Positions 18,742 through 27,549 of a DNA stretch of 64,000 nt are shown here, one piece after another; the first letter of the stretch is position 1; each line of letters starts with the position of its first letter. Made by a program: the position numbers and the translations under genes. The DNA comes from Niallia sp. FSL W8-0635. Lineage in GTDB: Bacteria; Bacillota; Bacilli; Bacillales; Cytobacillaceae. The DNA is taken from NCBI RefSeq assembly GCF_038007965.1, contig NZ_JBBOYD010000002.1:310001-374000 (forward strand). Reading direction: 5' to 3'. The notes below the pieces were generated by a model, which was given only the letters and a program-made list of their open reading frames with translations, searched no databases and was not told the origin of the DNA.

Positions 18742-18996
18742 ATGAAACTGAATGATATCCTAACGGAAGAAGAAAAAAAACAAGTTAATGATTTAATGGT
18801 AGAGTTAGACGATTGTATTACTGAACGCCAAATGGATAAGATAACTAAGGCTATAGAAGAGATTTTTAATGAAGCTAAAAAAAGATATTATGAATCAATA
18901 GGTTCAAATAAAGAGCAAGCCGCTTCATTACAGGAAGATAGAAGGATATTTCATAGAAGATCCCCTAAGCGATTAAGAAAAGTATCATCTTACTGA
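18742..18996 (+). CDS. Hypothetical helical protein, 84 aa
   Basis: ATG at 18742 behind GAGAGGAGAG; the frame is open further upstream but without a ribosome site. Helical charged protein (LTEEEKKQVNDLMVELDDC) with a very basic end FHRRSPKRLRKVSSY. It may bind nucleic acid or another protein; no family recognised. Confidence 0.6.
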   Translation: MKLNDILTEEEKKQVNDLMVELDDCITERQMDKITKAIEEIFNEAKKRYYESIGSNKEQAASLQEDRRIFHRRSPKRLRKVSSY

Positions 18997-19000
18997 ACAG

Positions 19001-19028
19001 AGAAGAGATTAATAATCTCTTCTTTTTG
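19001..19028 (+). terminator. Intrinsic terminator
   Basis: agaagaga / tctcttct stem followed by tttttg, directly after the 84-aa gene. Confidence 0.75.
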
Positions 19029-19131
19029 TTTTGTTTTTGATAAGTACATAAGCACGATTCTTATGAAAATAAGAAAATAAAAGTGCTTATAGGATAAAGG
19101 AACATTAAATTAATGAAAATTAATAACAACT

Positions 19132-19240
19132 AGACTTTTCGTTATATGGTTGCTATAATTTACCTATATAAATAACGAAGAGGGAATCCCCCTAGATGAA
19201 GACATATAAACTGTATGTCTTATTCTAGGGGGATTTTTTT
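19132..19240 (+). promoter_or_regulatory. Promoter plus leader terminator 4
   Basis: TAGACT, 17-base spacer, and an extended -10 TGCTATAAT (TATAAT at 19155-19160). About 20 bases after the predicted start point a strong hairpin follows: aatccccctaga with gaagacata, paired with tatgtcttat and tctagggggatt, then ttttttt ending at 19240. The ribosome site AAGGAG and ATG 19262 follow at once. Unless read through, most transcripts would stop before the gene. Confidence 0.78.
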
Positions 19241-19261
19241 GTTGAAAGGAGAAAAAACGTC

Positions 19262-19717
19262 ATGGAAAGAGAGAAAAAACTGAAAGAAGGCACATACTGT
19301 ACGAATGTTTTATTAAGATGGTTAACAACAGATTTATTATTAACTAATAAAAGGTTTAAAGGGTATGATCGTAATACCGTTTTAGGTTTAATGCCTATAG
19401 GAAAAAATGAAGTTACTATGTCCTTAAAGAACATAGCTAGTGTTTCAACATCAACAAAATTTCATCTAAAGAGATTTTTGTTTGGTCTGTTTTTTACATT
19501 CATATTAGGACTTCCTTCTTTTGTTAATGGTGATTTTTTCATAGGATTAGTCCTTATTCTTATCGGTATTGTTCCCTTGTTTAACAGTTATACTTGTTCG
19601 TTAAATGTATCGAATAATGGAGGGGTAGCTTTACCTATTGAGATTTCTATACTGGAAAGAGGGAATTTACAAGAATTTGCAAATGCGATTAATGACACAA
19701 TTGCTGAAGTAGAATAG
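19262..19717 (+). CDS. PH-domain-like membrane protein
   Basis: 151 residues. A soluble N-terminus (YCTNVLLRWLTTDLLLTNKRF, a pattern seen in bacterial PH-like domains: L.LTNKRF) is followed by two membrane helices (about 80-98 and 100-118) and a C-terminal strand/helix. The bPH family match is by motif only. Preceded by leader terminator 4 and followed closely by the 93-aa gene. Confidence 0.55.
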   Translation: MEREKKLKEGTYCTNVLLRWLTTDLLLTNKRFKGYDRNTVLGLMPIGKNEVTMSLKNIASVSTSTKFHLKRFLFGLFFTFILGLPSFVNGDFFIGLVLILIGIVPLFNSYTCSLNVSNNGGVALPIEISILERGNLQEFANAINDTIAEVE

Positions 19718-19732
19718 GGGGCTTAGAAACAA

Positions 19733-20014
19733 ATGTCTCTATCTTCAGAATTAGTTAAAAACGACTTTATTCAATTTCCTACAGATTATACAGATATGGT
19801 AATTAGATATGAATTAAGTAAATATGAATATATTGAAATACCCTTTATTAAAAAAAAAATTGAGAGTAAAGAATTAGCAGAATTAATTATAGAAAAAAGT
19901 AGTAGAGAAGAGAAAAAAACGCTTGTTGAGATGATAAACCGTATTCAAAAAAGAAATAGCTCGACAAAAGGGTATTTGGGGATCCTAGCAGTAGCTTTAT
20001 CTACCAAAGAGTAA
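19733..20014 (+). CDS. Hypothetical protein, 93 aa
   Basis: ATG 15 bases after the preceding stop, ribosome site GGGGGC. Soluble, lysine- and glutamate-rich with a helical middle (ESKELAELIIEKSSREEKK) and C-terminus GYLGILAVALSTKE. No family recognised. Co-transcribed with the PH-like gene. Confidence 0.55.
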   Translation: MSLSSELVKNDFIQFPTDYTDMVIRYELSKYEYIEIPFIKKKIESKELAELIIEKSSREEKKTLVEMINRIQKRNSSTKGYLGILAVALSTKE

Positions 20015-20070
20015 TGTTTGAGAAAGTAATCACTTGATTTAACAAAGGTTTGATAGAGAGTGAGAAGTAA

Positions 20071-20166
20071 ATGTGTATAGGAAAAGTACTTTTTGGTCTG
20101 AATATGGGCATTGTGCTAGCATTACCTCAATTAATCCTAATTTTAATTGATTATTTAAAGTGTTAA
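20071..20166 (+). CDS. Possible 31-aa hydrophobic peptide
   Basis: ATG 20071 behind GAGAGTGAG. The product starts MCIGKVLFGLNMG and has one hydrophobic helix (IVLALPQLILILIDYL). Could be a small membrane peptide, or chance. Confidence 0.3.
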   Translation: MCIGKVLFGLNMGIVLALPQLILILIDYLKC

Positions 20167-20204
20167 TACATGAATATGTTGAACAAATTGAAAATTCAAA
20201 TGGG

Positions 20205-20266
20205 ATAACCCCAAGATTCATAGAGAGACATTCATTTCTATGTATTCTTGGGGTTATTTTTTGGGG
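20205..20266 (+). terminator. Leader terminator 5, upstream of the wall hydrolase gene
   Basis: ataaccccaaga plus tcataga pairs with ctatgta plus ttcttggggttat, followed by tttttt. The ribosome site GGGGAGGG (20263-20270) touches the end of the T-run and the ATG is at 20276. Confidence 0.8.
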
Positions 20267-20275
20267 AGGGTTAAA

Positions 20276-21871
20276 ATGAGTAGTAAAATTAAAAGTATCA
20301 CTTTTCTTTCTGCTATTGGGTTATCCATAGGGTTGATAAATGGACCAATCCATGTTGATGCAAATGAGAGTGAAAAAGAAATAACAACGATTGATTCGAT
20401 TGATGAATATAATAAAAATTTGAAAGAACAAATTGTAAAGATGGATAAGGCTATAAATATAACCCAAAATGAATTAGTTTTAAAAAAAAGGCAACTAAAT
20501 CATTTAAAAACAGCAATAGACTTAAATAAAAAGCAGGTAAAAAAAGTTAAAGATGAACTGGCCGCGAAAGAACATGAATATCAGGAAAAAAAGAAAAGTT
20601 CGGTGAATGATCTACCCTTTCTTTCGGATAATTTGGCCGGGATAAATGAAGATATTATTATAAAGAAGCACGTAAAGAACTTTAATTTCGTAGAAGATTT
20701 GAACAGAGATTTTACGTATTTAATGGAAAAACAAACATTACTTAATGAATTTAGCGATTTGAATGAACAATTGCAACAACAACAGGAAGCTTCCAGTAAA
20801 TTAATAGATGCATTGAATGAAAAAGAGGATACTTATAAAGTAGAAAAAGAAAAATTAGAATTAAAAAGCAAAACTTTATCAAAGGATAAAGAGATGATTG
20901 AAGCCGCTATTACTAATGAAAATGCCAGGGTAAATGGAGAACGATTTGAAAGTGATTTTTACCAAAAAAGCATTACATCATCTAAAGAGGTACCAGAAGA
21001 ATATATGCTATATTATCTTTATGGTGAACAGACATATAACATACCATGGTATTACTTAGCGGCTATACATGCTGTAGAAACCTCCTTTTCCACTCATGTT
21101 ACCATGGAATCCAGTGTTGGAGCCATAGGACCTATGCAATTTATGCCTTCTTCATGGGTAGGATATAAGTACGATATTGGTGGAGGATTAGTAGCTGAAG
21201 ATATAGACATCACCGATTTAGAAACCATAAAAAGAGGAAACGGGTTTGGAATTGATGCTAATAATGATGGAAAAGCAGACCCATGGAATCCAGCGGACAG
21301 CATTGCAAGCGCAGCGTATTACTTAGCCTCTCATGGATTTGAAAATAACAAAGAGAAGGCAATATGGGCCTATAACCATGCAGATTGGTATGTTGATAAA
21401 GTTATAAAGTTAGCAGAGAGCTTTAAGTTCCAAAAGGACATATCTATAATCGATCTAAATATTAATAAAAGTAGTGGGATTGATGTTACAACAGTAGGAT
21501 ATAAGTGGATAAATAATTCTTATTACGTATTTGGAGGAGGAAGGAGCAAAGAGGATATAAGTAGAGGGTATTTTGATTGTTCTAGCTTTGTTCATTGGGC
21601 ATTTGAACAAGTTGGAGTAACCTTAGGCAATAGAAGCGGAGTGACAACAGACACTCTTAAAGAAATGGGGAATGCGGTTAATTATGAAGCTGCTAAACCA
21701 GGAGATCTCGTATTCTTTGATACTTATAAAAAAGATGGGCATGTTGGGATTTATTTAGGAGAAGGGAAATTCATCGGCGCCCAAAGCTCTACCGGAGTTG
21801 CAATTGAAGATATGGAAATAGGATATTGGAGTCAAAAGTTTAATGGAAGAGTTAAAAGGATTACCCATTAA
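20276..21871 (+). CDS. Secreted wall hydrolase: coiled coil + SLT transglycosylase + NlpC/P60
   Basis: 531 residues from ATG 20276; the upstream frame at 20240 runs through the hairpin and lacks a ribosome site. Signal peptide to about residue 28, coiled coil to about 225, a lytic transglycosylase domain with catalytic Glu in AIHAVETSFS (about 265) and GPMQFMPSSW, a calcium-loop-like DANNDGKADPW, and a C-terminal NlpC/P60 domain with Cys in YFDCSSF (about 433) and His in DGHVGIYLG. Resembles CwlT/conjugation hydrolases that open peptidoglycan for the transfer channel, here with a long coiled coil. Confidence 0.88.
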   Translation: MSSKIKSITFLSAIGLSIGLINGPIHVDANESEKEITTIDSIDEYNKNLKEQIVKMDKAINITQNELVLKKRQLNHLKTAIDLNKKQVKKVKDELAAKEHEYQEKKKSSVNDLPFLSDNLAGINEDIIIKKHVKNFNFVEDLNRDFTYLMEKQTLLNEFSDLNEQLQQQQEASSKLIDALNEKEDTYKVEKEKLELKSKTLSKDKEMIEAAITNENARVNGERFESDFYQKSITSSKEVPEEYMLYYLYGEQTYNIPWYYLAAIHAVETSFSTHVTMESSVGAIGPMQFMPSSWVGYKYDIGGGLVAEDIDITDLETIKRGNGFGIDANNDGKADPWNPADSIASAAYYLASHGFENNKEKAIWAYNHADWYVDKVIKLAESFKFQKDISIIDLNINKSSGIDVTTVGYKWINNSYYVFGGGRSKEDISRGYFDCSSFVHWAFEQVGVTLGNRSGVTTDTLKEMGNAVNYEAAKPGDLVFFDTYKKDGHVGIYLGEGKFIGAQSSTGVAIEDMEIGYWSQKFNGRVKRITH

Positions 21872-21897
21872 TGACATGCTGGAGGAATGGGAAATGG

Positions 21898-22092
21898 ATG
21901 ATAAAAATCAGAGCGAAAATAGACGATGTGATTATCTTTTTGAGAGCAAACCAAGAGGTGACAGGAGTAGTAACCTTAGTTAAGGAAAATTCAGTTATTG
22001 TTCAGTTATCTTCTTATGATACAAATTTTCTTCAATATGAAAGTAATTTAACAGTGGTTAATCATAAGAATTACACTGTACTAGCAAATTAA
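21898..22092 (+). CDS. DUF2187-like small protein
   Basis: 64 residues if started at ATG 21898 (GGAGG at 21881-21885); an ATG at 21871 overlaps the hydrolase stop and is possible. The sequence IDDVIIFLRANQEVTGVVTLVKE, then SNLTVVNHKNYTVL, has the VTG.V..V.ENSVIV and TVVNHKNY motifs of the YkvS/DUF2187 family, a small KOW/SH3-like beta barrel. Coupled to the preceding gene. Confidence 0.75.
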   Translation: MIKIRAKIDDVIIFLRANQEVTGVVTLVKENSVIVQLSSYDTNFLQYESNLTVVNHKNYTVLAN

Positions 22093-22106
22093 TCTATATA
22101 ACTGCT

Positions 22107-22147
22107 GAACCTAAAGTCTTTCTAAAAAGGAAACTTTAGGTTCTTTT
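22107..22147 (+). terminator. Intrinsic terminator
   Basis: gaacctaaagt / actttaggttc perfect stem followed by tttt; ends the hydrolase/DUF2187 unit. Confidence 0.8.
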
Positions 22148-22194
22148 GGTAGTTTTGATATAAAAAAGAAAAATTTAAAAGAAGAAGGTGATGA

Positions 22195-22392
22195 TTTGAT
22201 ATCAGTCATAATGTTTTAAAGAAAGTTGGAGTCTCTTTTACTAAGAAACACCTTACATAGTTATTAAAAGAGAATCCTCCCTTGCAAATCTAAAATCTCT
22301 GCTATTGAAATCTCTGCTAGGATGACATTTAAAGGGATGAAACCTGCTACTAATGCTGTTCAACTTGTAGCGAAGAAACATATGAAATGCTA
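22195..22392 (+). pseudogene. Unidentified gene relic
   Basis: After a ribosome-site-like aagaaggtgatg the reading is broken by many stops, but pieces such as VLKKVGVSFTKKHLT, LLKENPPL and MTFKGMKPATNAVQLVAKKH look like coding remains in different frames. I cannot name the family. Confidence 0.3.
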
Positions 22393-22450
22393 ACATAGAA
22401 AATAGCTATGAGTATAGAATTTTTTGAATACAATGAGGTGATACGGGGTT

Positions 22451-23005
22451 ATGTTTGATTTTATGTCGGAGATAGATAAATATAGAAATAAGAGATCTTT
22501 TTCTAAAGTAAACTCACAGGACTTGAAAAGCGTCTTAAAAAATGAACTAACTAAAATAGGAGATGATCCTGAAAAATTAGTACTAGATGTAGTGTACAAA
22601 AATGAAGAAATATTAATTGTATATCGTAATAATCTTGATTTAGAGGACAAGTATGGAAATTTTTTCATTGAACTAAAAGTAATTACTTCTCAAGGCGTTC
22701 TAAAAGACAGGGTTAGATTGGCGGCGAAATATATAATGAGAGAAGTAATAGAAATTCTTGAAATACAAGTATTTGGAGATAATCAGCATAGGGGATATGG
22801 TTCAGTTTTATTAACTGCTTTGATTGATATTGCGCTAGAGAATTCTATTAAAGAAATATCCGGATGGATTTCTTATGCTGATGAGGATCATTTTGATAAA
22901 CTAGATTATTTTTATAAAAAACATGGATTTGCTGTATTCTGGCTTGATAACAAAAGACATGTTCATAAAGCAGCTGATATTATTTGGATAAATGATAGAT
23001 ATTAA
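22451..23005 (+). CDS. GNAT-family acetyltransferase
   Basis: 184 residues. The C-terminal half shows the acetyl-CoA binding pattern: IEILEIQVFGDNQHRGYGSVLLTALIDIALENS (Q..RG.G..L motif A), followed by YFYKKHGFAV, the motif B end. The N-terminal half is not typical. The substrate is unknown. It lies 53 bases before the giant YobI-like NTPase on the same strand and may modify it or the same target. Confidence 0.75.
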   Translation: MFDFMSEIDKYRNKRSFSKVNSQDLKSVLKNELTKIGDDPEKLVLDVVYKNEEILIVYRNNLDLEDKYGNFFIELKVITSQGVLKDRVRLAAKYIMREVIEILEIQVFGDNQHRGYGSVLLTALIDIALENSIKEISGWISYADEDHFDKLDYFYKKHGFAVFWLDNKRHVHKAADIIWINDRY

Positions 23006-23058
23006 TTAACATTTTAATCATTTTTGAATATGGAAGTTGCTTAATAGAGGAGAATATA

Positions 23059-26000
23059 ATGACCGAAATTAAATATGAGAGCTTAGCAGCTAAGAAGGAT
23101 CTTGGTGAAGATGATGTAATTAAGAAATCCTACTTTTATGCATTAGATGAAGCGTTAAAGGAAAGGGATAATAAGAATATTGCTATTACAGGTGGTTATG
23201 GTGCGGGAAAAAGCACTATAATAGAATCTTACTTTGAAAAAAATGATAAAAAAGCAAAAAAAATGATGCGAGTATCAATTGCCACATTTCAATTAGAACA
23301 GAATTCGGACCCGAATTTAAATGAAAATCTACTAGAACAACAAATTTTGCAACAAATGTTTTACCAAGTAAATCCAGACCAAATTCCTAATTCAAGATTT
23401 ACTAAGATTAGCGATTTAAATTTTTGGTATGTTTTTCGTATATTAGTATTTCTGATGTCCACCATAATTTTTACTTATTTATTAATAAGTAATGAATGGA
23501 TGAATAGTCTTAAAGAAGTTTTAATTGATTGGGTGGGGAAAGGATTGTGGTCAAACGTAATGTTATTTTTAGGATATATAATTTTAACATTACTTTATGC
23601 TCCTGCTATTTATTTGATGTTAATGATTTTTAGAAAACTAGGTGTTAGTAAGTTTGGAATTGCAAATGCAAACATTGAGTTTAAATTGCAGGATGGAAAC
23701 ACTGTATTTAATAATTATATGGACGAAATAATATATCTCTTTCACAAATCAAAGTACAAATATATTGTATTTGAAGACTTAGATAGATTTAAAAATTTAA
23801 AGATATATGAAAGCCTTAGGAGTTTAAATACTACACTTAATAATTCAGCCCTATTAAAAGATTCAGATATAAAATTCATCTATGCATTAAAAGATGATAT
23901 TTTCACTAACGAAGATGAATCAGAGCTAATTAATAATCGTACAAAGTTTTTTGATTTTATAATACCAACAATTAAAGTTATGCATAGCTCTAATGCTGAA
24001 TCATTTCTATTGGGCAAACTAAAAGATGTAATTGAAGAAGAGAATTCAATCGGAGTAGTCAGTAACCAGCAAAAAATAAGCAAAAAGTTAATAGAAGATC
24101 TATCCTTATTTATTAATGATATGCGTACCCTCATTAACATTTGTAATGAATTCCAAGTATACCGTACTAGGTTAGAAGACTCTAGTGTTATTTATGATCA
24201 ACTTTTTGCTTTCATTGTTTATAAGAATATCTATCCTAAGGATTATTCACATTTATTAGAGAATAAGGGATTAGTTTATAGAATTTTTAATAATAAAACA
24301 GAAATTATTTCAAACTTAAAAAATAAGATATCAGAACTAGAAAATAAAACAAAAAATGGAATCGGTAATATAATAACGTCTAAAGAAGATGTTGCTATGT
24401 TGTTTGCTAGAAAACAAAGATTAATGGATACGGTTTTAAAACAGGAACATAATATAATATTGAACATGACTAGTTATTCTAAAGATTATACGGCTGTTGG
24501 GATAAGTGTGCTTGATTATATTATGAATAATGGAATAGTTGGTCAATTTGGGGTCTACTCCAGGGATAATCATTATAATATGATAAATTCATATTCAAAT
24601 TTAGAAGAATTTGTTACTATTGATAATACTAACTTTTTAAATCTATACAAAGATTTTGATCGAAATATTGTTCGACAAGAACTAGAAGTAGATGTGCAAA
24701 TTAAAAACCTGGAGAAAAAAATAAAAAATATACAATCCAAGTCTATCTCAAGGTTAATGTTAGAAGATAAAATAGATCTTCATGTTGATTTATCTAATAA
24801 AGGATTACTGCAGCTACTTATACGAAATAATTGGTTAAATGAGTCTTATGAAGATTATTTGTCAGTTTTTCAGGAAGGTTCACTAAAAAAATTAGATATA
24901 GAGTTTATTCAAGCAGTTAAAAGAGGATTGGATGACAAAAAACATCTAGATGCTCCTTTAAAGAGTATTGAGAAAATCTCAAAGAAAATTAGAGTCGATG
25001 ATATATCTAGTGTAGCTGTACTTAATATATATTTTATTAAATATTTACTAGAGTTTAATACAGAAGAAAATAATGAAAAACTATCGAAGATAATAAATAT
25101 TTTATATATGGATATTGAGCAAGAGGATAGTGAACAAGAAAAAAAGATTGAAGAATATATAGAGTTTCTTGAAAGTTTACGGGATGAGAACGACCAATCA
25201 GAAAACCTAATTAGAAAGTTTCTGAAAAAAGCTATTACTAACGACATTGATATATGGGATATAGTAGTAATGAATGAGGATATTCCTATTGTACTAATTG
25301 ATAAATATGTAAATTTAATCTTAATGAATGCCGATTCTATTGATTTAGAAAAATTGAAGAGTATTGATAATTTACGTCACTATATCTCAAAAGAAACTGA
25401 TGTAACTAATATTTCTCTATCCGAAAACTTTCTTAAAATCGTTGGAAAACTAGATATTAAATTTAGTTCTTTAATTGGTTTTTCAGATGAAGTACTCGCT
25501 TGTTTAATAGAGATAGATGCTTACGAAATAACTCTTGAAAATTTAAGTGAAATATTTAAAGAACAGAAAATTTCTATAGAATTAATTAAAGGAAATAAAA
25601 GTGTTGAAAAATATACCTTTAATAATTTTGATATCTTAATAGATAAAGTTTTAGTATTTCAAAGTGAATATAATGAAAATGAAGAGGTATTAATCAACTT
25701 TATTAATACTATTGAAGAAGAAGATTATTCTATTCTGGAACCCTTGATAGTAAAATGGAATGGTACTGTAAGTGACTTATCTGCCATAAATCCAATTAGT
25801 TTGTTAGAAATGTTATATAAGAATAAAAAGTTTTCTCTCACTTGGTCAAATATAAAATATTGTACAGAGGCATTTAAAAATAGCAATATTAGCTTTAAAA
25901 TTGGCCATTTATTATCAACTGATGAAAATTGGTTAGATTTAATAGAAAATAGTTTGAATTCTATACAAGAGGTAAATGCTAATAACGGCTTTTATAATGG

Positions 26001-27096
26001 ATTTGTTAACTCGATTTTGGAATTAGGTATCCAAGATTATTCCTTGTTAGAAATGTTTATTAAAAAGTTAAACTACCCTGTAAAATTTGATACCTCTTTT
26101 CATATAAATCAGGAAACATTGAATGTGCTTATTGATAATGAATTACTTATATGGGATAAATCCGTATATATTCATTTAGAATCTTTAAATCATAAAAATA
26201 AGTATGTCTTAGACAAATTTAAGGATGCAAAAGAAGATATATCTTCTCTGATTTCAGAGAATGAAATGGAATGGTCGTTAAATATTTTAGAAATAATTCT
26301 CGAGGAAGGTAATACAGAAACTGTAACTATTAAGAACTACCTTAGTAATAAAGTTTCAGAGATACAGCTACGAGAATTTAAATTTATATTAGAAGAGGGA
26401 TTTATCAGTTATGATAATGATATCCTTCAGTCATTGTTAAATGAACCTAACAAAAGTGAGTTAGTAATTGAATACCTACTATTTCTGTTATTAAATGGTC
26501 GTGAAGAGAGGGTAATAAAAGTATTTGAAGAAGATGAAATTACTTGGGATTATAGACTCTTTGAAGAGGTCAGAAAAATAAGTGCCGACGCTGCAAGTAT
26601 ATACTTAATAGATAATAAAGAAAAAATAGATAGTATTCAAATGGATCAGAAATTATTTGAAGGACTAATTAAACACTCAGCGGACGTCAGCTTAAGTCTG
26701 TCTGTAATTAACAATAATTATCTAAATATCAATATTAACTCAGTTGTTTCCAAAAAAATATACGAGCATTTTCAAAATAATAGTGAACTTGTTATTGATA
26801 CCCTAGAAAATGTGTCTATCATAGGAATAATCAGAAATTTACCTATAGAAAATGCTTCAACTATGTTATTAGAGTTATTGAAAGTAAAACTTTTTGATCG
26901 GGAAGAAACATTTATAGTCCTCTCACAAATACAAACACCTTTTAATGAAATAAAGAGAAACGGTAAAAAGGTAGAGATTGATACTGTAGATAATAATATA
27001 AGCGAACTATTAGAGTACTTAAAAGTAAATCTACAAGTAATACTTGATTATACAGAAGAAGAAAAAGGTTATATTGTTAGAAATAAAAGGAAGTAG
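23059..27096 (+). CDS. YobI-like P-loop NTPase with two membrane helices
   Basis: 1345 residues, ATG behind AGAGGAG. Walker A TGGYGAGKST (about 45-53). The NTPase domain is split by two membrane helices (about 131-153 and 172-195), as in KAP/YobI-type NTPases, then Walker B-like YIVFEDLDRFKN (about 235) and KFIYALKDDIF. The remaining roughly 1000 residues are helical repeats without a known domain. YobI-like and KAP NTPases occur on mobile elements and are suspected conflict proteins. The gene is flanked by defence loci; a defence role is an inference. Confidence 0.8.
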   Translation: MTEIKYESLAAKKDLGEDDVIKKSYFYALDEALKERDNKNIAITGGYGAGKSTIIESYFEKNDKKAKKMMRVSIATFQLEQNSDPNLNENLLEQQILQQMFYQVNPDQIPNSRFTKISDLNFWYVFRILVFLMSTIIFTYLLISNEWMNSLKEVLIDWVGKGLWSNVMLFLGYIILTLLYAPAIYLMLMIFRKLGVSKFGIANANIEFKLQDGNTVFNNYMDEIIYLFHKSKYKYIVFEDLDRFKNLKIYESLRSLNTTLNNSALLKDSDIKFIYALKDDIFTNEDESELINNRTKFFDFIIPTIKVMHSSNAESFLLGKLKDVIEEENSIGVVSNQQKISKKLIEDLSLFINDMRTLINICNEFQVYRTRLEDSSVIYDQLFAFIVYKNIYPKDYSHLLENKGLVYRIFNNKTEIISNLKNKISELENKTKNGIGNIITSKEDVAMLFARKQRLMDTVLKQEHNIILNMTSYSKDYTAVGISVLDYIMNNGIVGQFGVYSRDNHYNMINSYSNLEEFVTIDNTNFLNLYKDFDRNIVRQELEVDVQIKNLEKKIKNIQSKSISRLMLEDKIDLHVDLSNKGLLQLLIRNNWLNESYEDYLSVFQEGSLKKLDIEFIQAVKRGLDDKKHLDAPLKSIEKISKKIRVDDISSVAVLNIYFIKYLLEFNTEENNEKLSKIINILYMDIEQEDSEQEKKIEEYIEFLESLRDENDQSENLIRKFLKKAITNDIDIWDIVVMNEDIPIVLIDKYVNLILMNADSIDLEKLKSIDNLRHYISKETDVTNISLSENFLKIVGKLDIKFSSLIGFSDEVLACLIEIDAYEITLENLSEIFKEQKISIELIKGNKSVEKYTFNNFDILIDKVLVFQSEYNENEEVLINFINTIEEEDYSILEPLIVKWNGTVSDLSAINPISLLEMLYKNKKFSLTWSNIKYCTEAFKNSNISFKIGHLLSTDENWLDLIENSLNSIQEVNANNGFYNGFVNSILELGIQDYSLLEMFIKKLNYPVKFDTSFHINQETLNVLIDNELLIWDKSVYIHLESLNHKNKYVLDKFKDAKEDISSLISENEMEWSLNILEIILEEGNTETVTIKNYLSNKVSEIQLREFKFILEEGFISYDNDILQSLLNEPNKSELVIEYLLFLLLNGREERVIKVFEEDEITWDYRLFEEVRKISADAASIYLIDNKEKIDSIQMDQKLFEGLIKHSADVSLSLSVINNNYLNININSVVSKKIYEHFQNNSELVIDTLENVSIIGIIRNLPIENASTMLLELLKVKLFDREETFIVLSQIQTPFNEIKRNGKKVEIDTVDNNISELLEYLKVNLQVILDYTEEEKGYIVRNKRK

Positions 27097-27179
27097 TTTT
27101 ATTTTATGTTATAAATCGTAGAGACATTGATTTTTTCGAAAATGTAAGACGCTCAAAACTATAGATGATCTTTATTAAT

Positions 27180-27221
27180 AAAAATCCTTTGCTATAATAA
27201 AATGTAGAGAAGGATTTTTTT
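27180..27221 (+). terminator. Terminator after the YobI-like gene
   Basis: aaaaatcctt pairs with aaggattttt, the T-run continuing to 27221. Confidence 0.7.
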
Positions 27222-27331
27222 ATATAATTTGGATTATACTAAAGAAGGGACAGCATTTATAGCAGGTGTTTAACTATTCGTATAATACAAATTTTACGAA
27301 TAAATATATAGAAATCAGAATGTATGTTTGG

Positions 27332-27380
27332 TATAATAAAAAGGATTAGAATAATCAATATTCTAATCCTTTTTATTATA
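27332..27380. repeat. Perfect 22-bp inverted repeat with 5-base loop
   Basis: Arms 27332-27353 and 27359-27380 are exact reverse complements (left arm begins TATAATAAAAAGG, ends ATTAGAATA); loop ATCAA. The right arm has a T-rich stretch but ends in ATTATA. It abuts the structured RNA candidate at 27381. Could be a terminator, a protein-binding palindrome or an element end. Confidence 0.75.
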
Positions 27381-27490
27381 GGTATGGGAACTACGCACCG
27401 CTGATTCAATGGCGCAGTGAGTACTTCCACCAAGTAATAAATAACGTGTCGCTATTTAAAGGCGCAACAAGTTATGTATTACTATACCCA
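27381..27490 (+). ncRNA. Two-hairpin structured element upstream of DUF3800 gene
   Basis: GGTAT (27381-27385) pairs with ATACC near 27487, closing two hairpins. Hairpin 1: ggaactac / gtacttcc with cgcaccgct and ggcgca inside. Hairpin 2: gtaataaataac / gttatgtattac (one mismatch) with cgtgtcgct and ggcgca inside. Both hairpins share the inner motif CG..(C/T)CGCT...GGCGCA. The segment is much richer in G and C than its surroundings and is non-coding. Conserved DUF3800-associated RNA motifs are known upstream of DUF3800 genes; which subclass this is cannot be told by eye. Confidence 0.6.
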
Positions 27491-27549
27491 AAATTAATGA
27501 TTTATATATTATTATGCATGATTATAATTAAATTGTAAAGAGGGATTTT

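Noticed and set aside
27332..27490. IS200/IS605-type end hairpins without transposase
   Set aside because: The hairpins lie directly upstream of a DUF3800 gene, where RNA motifs are known, and no TnpA/TnpB relic or paired right end is visible.
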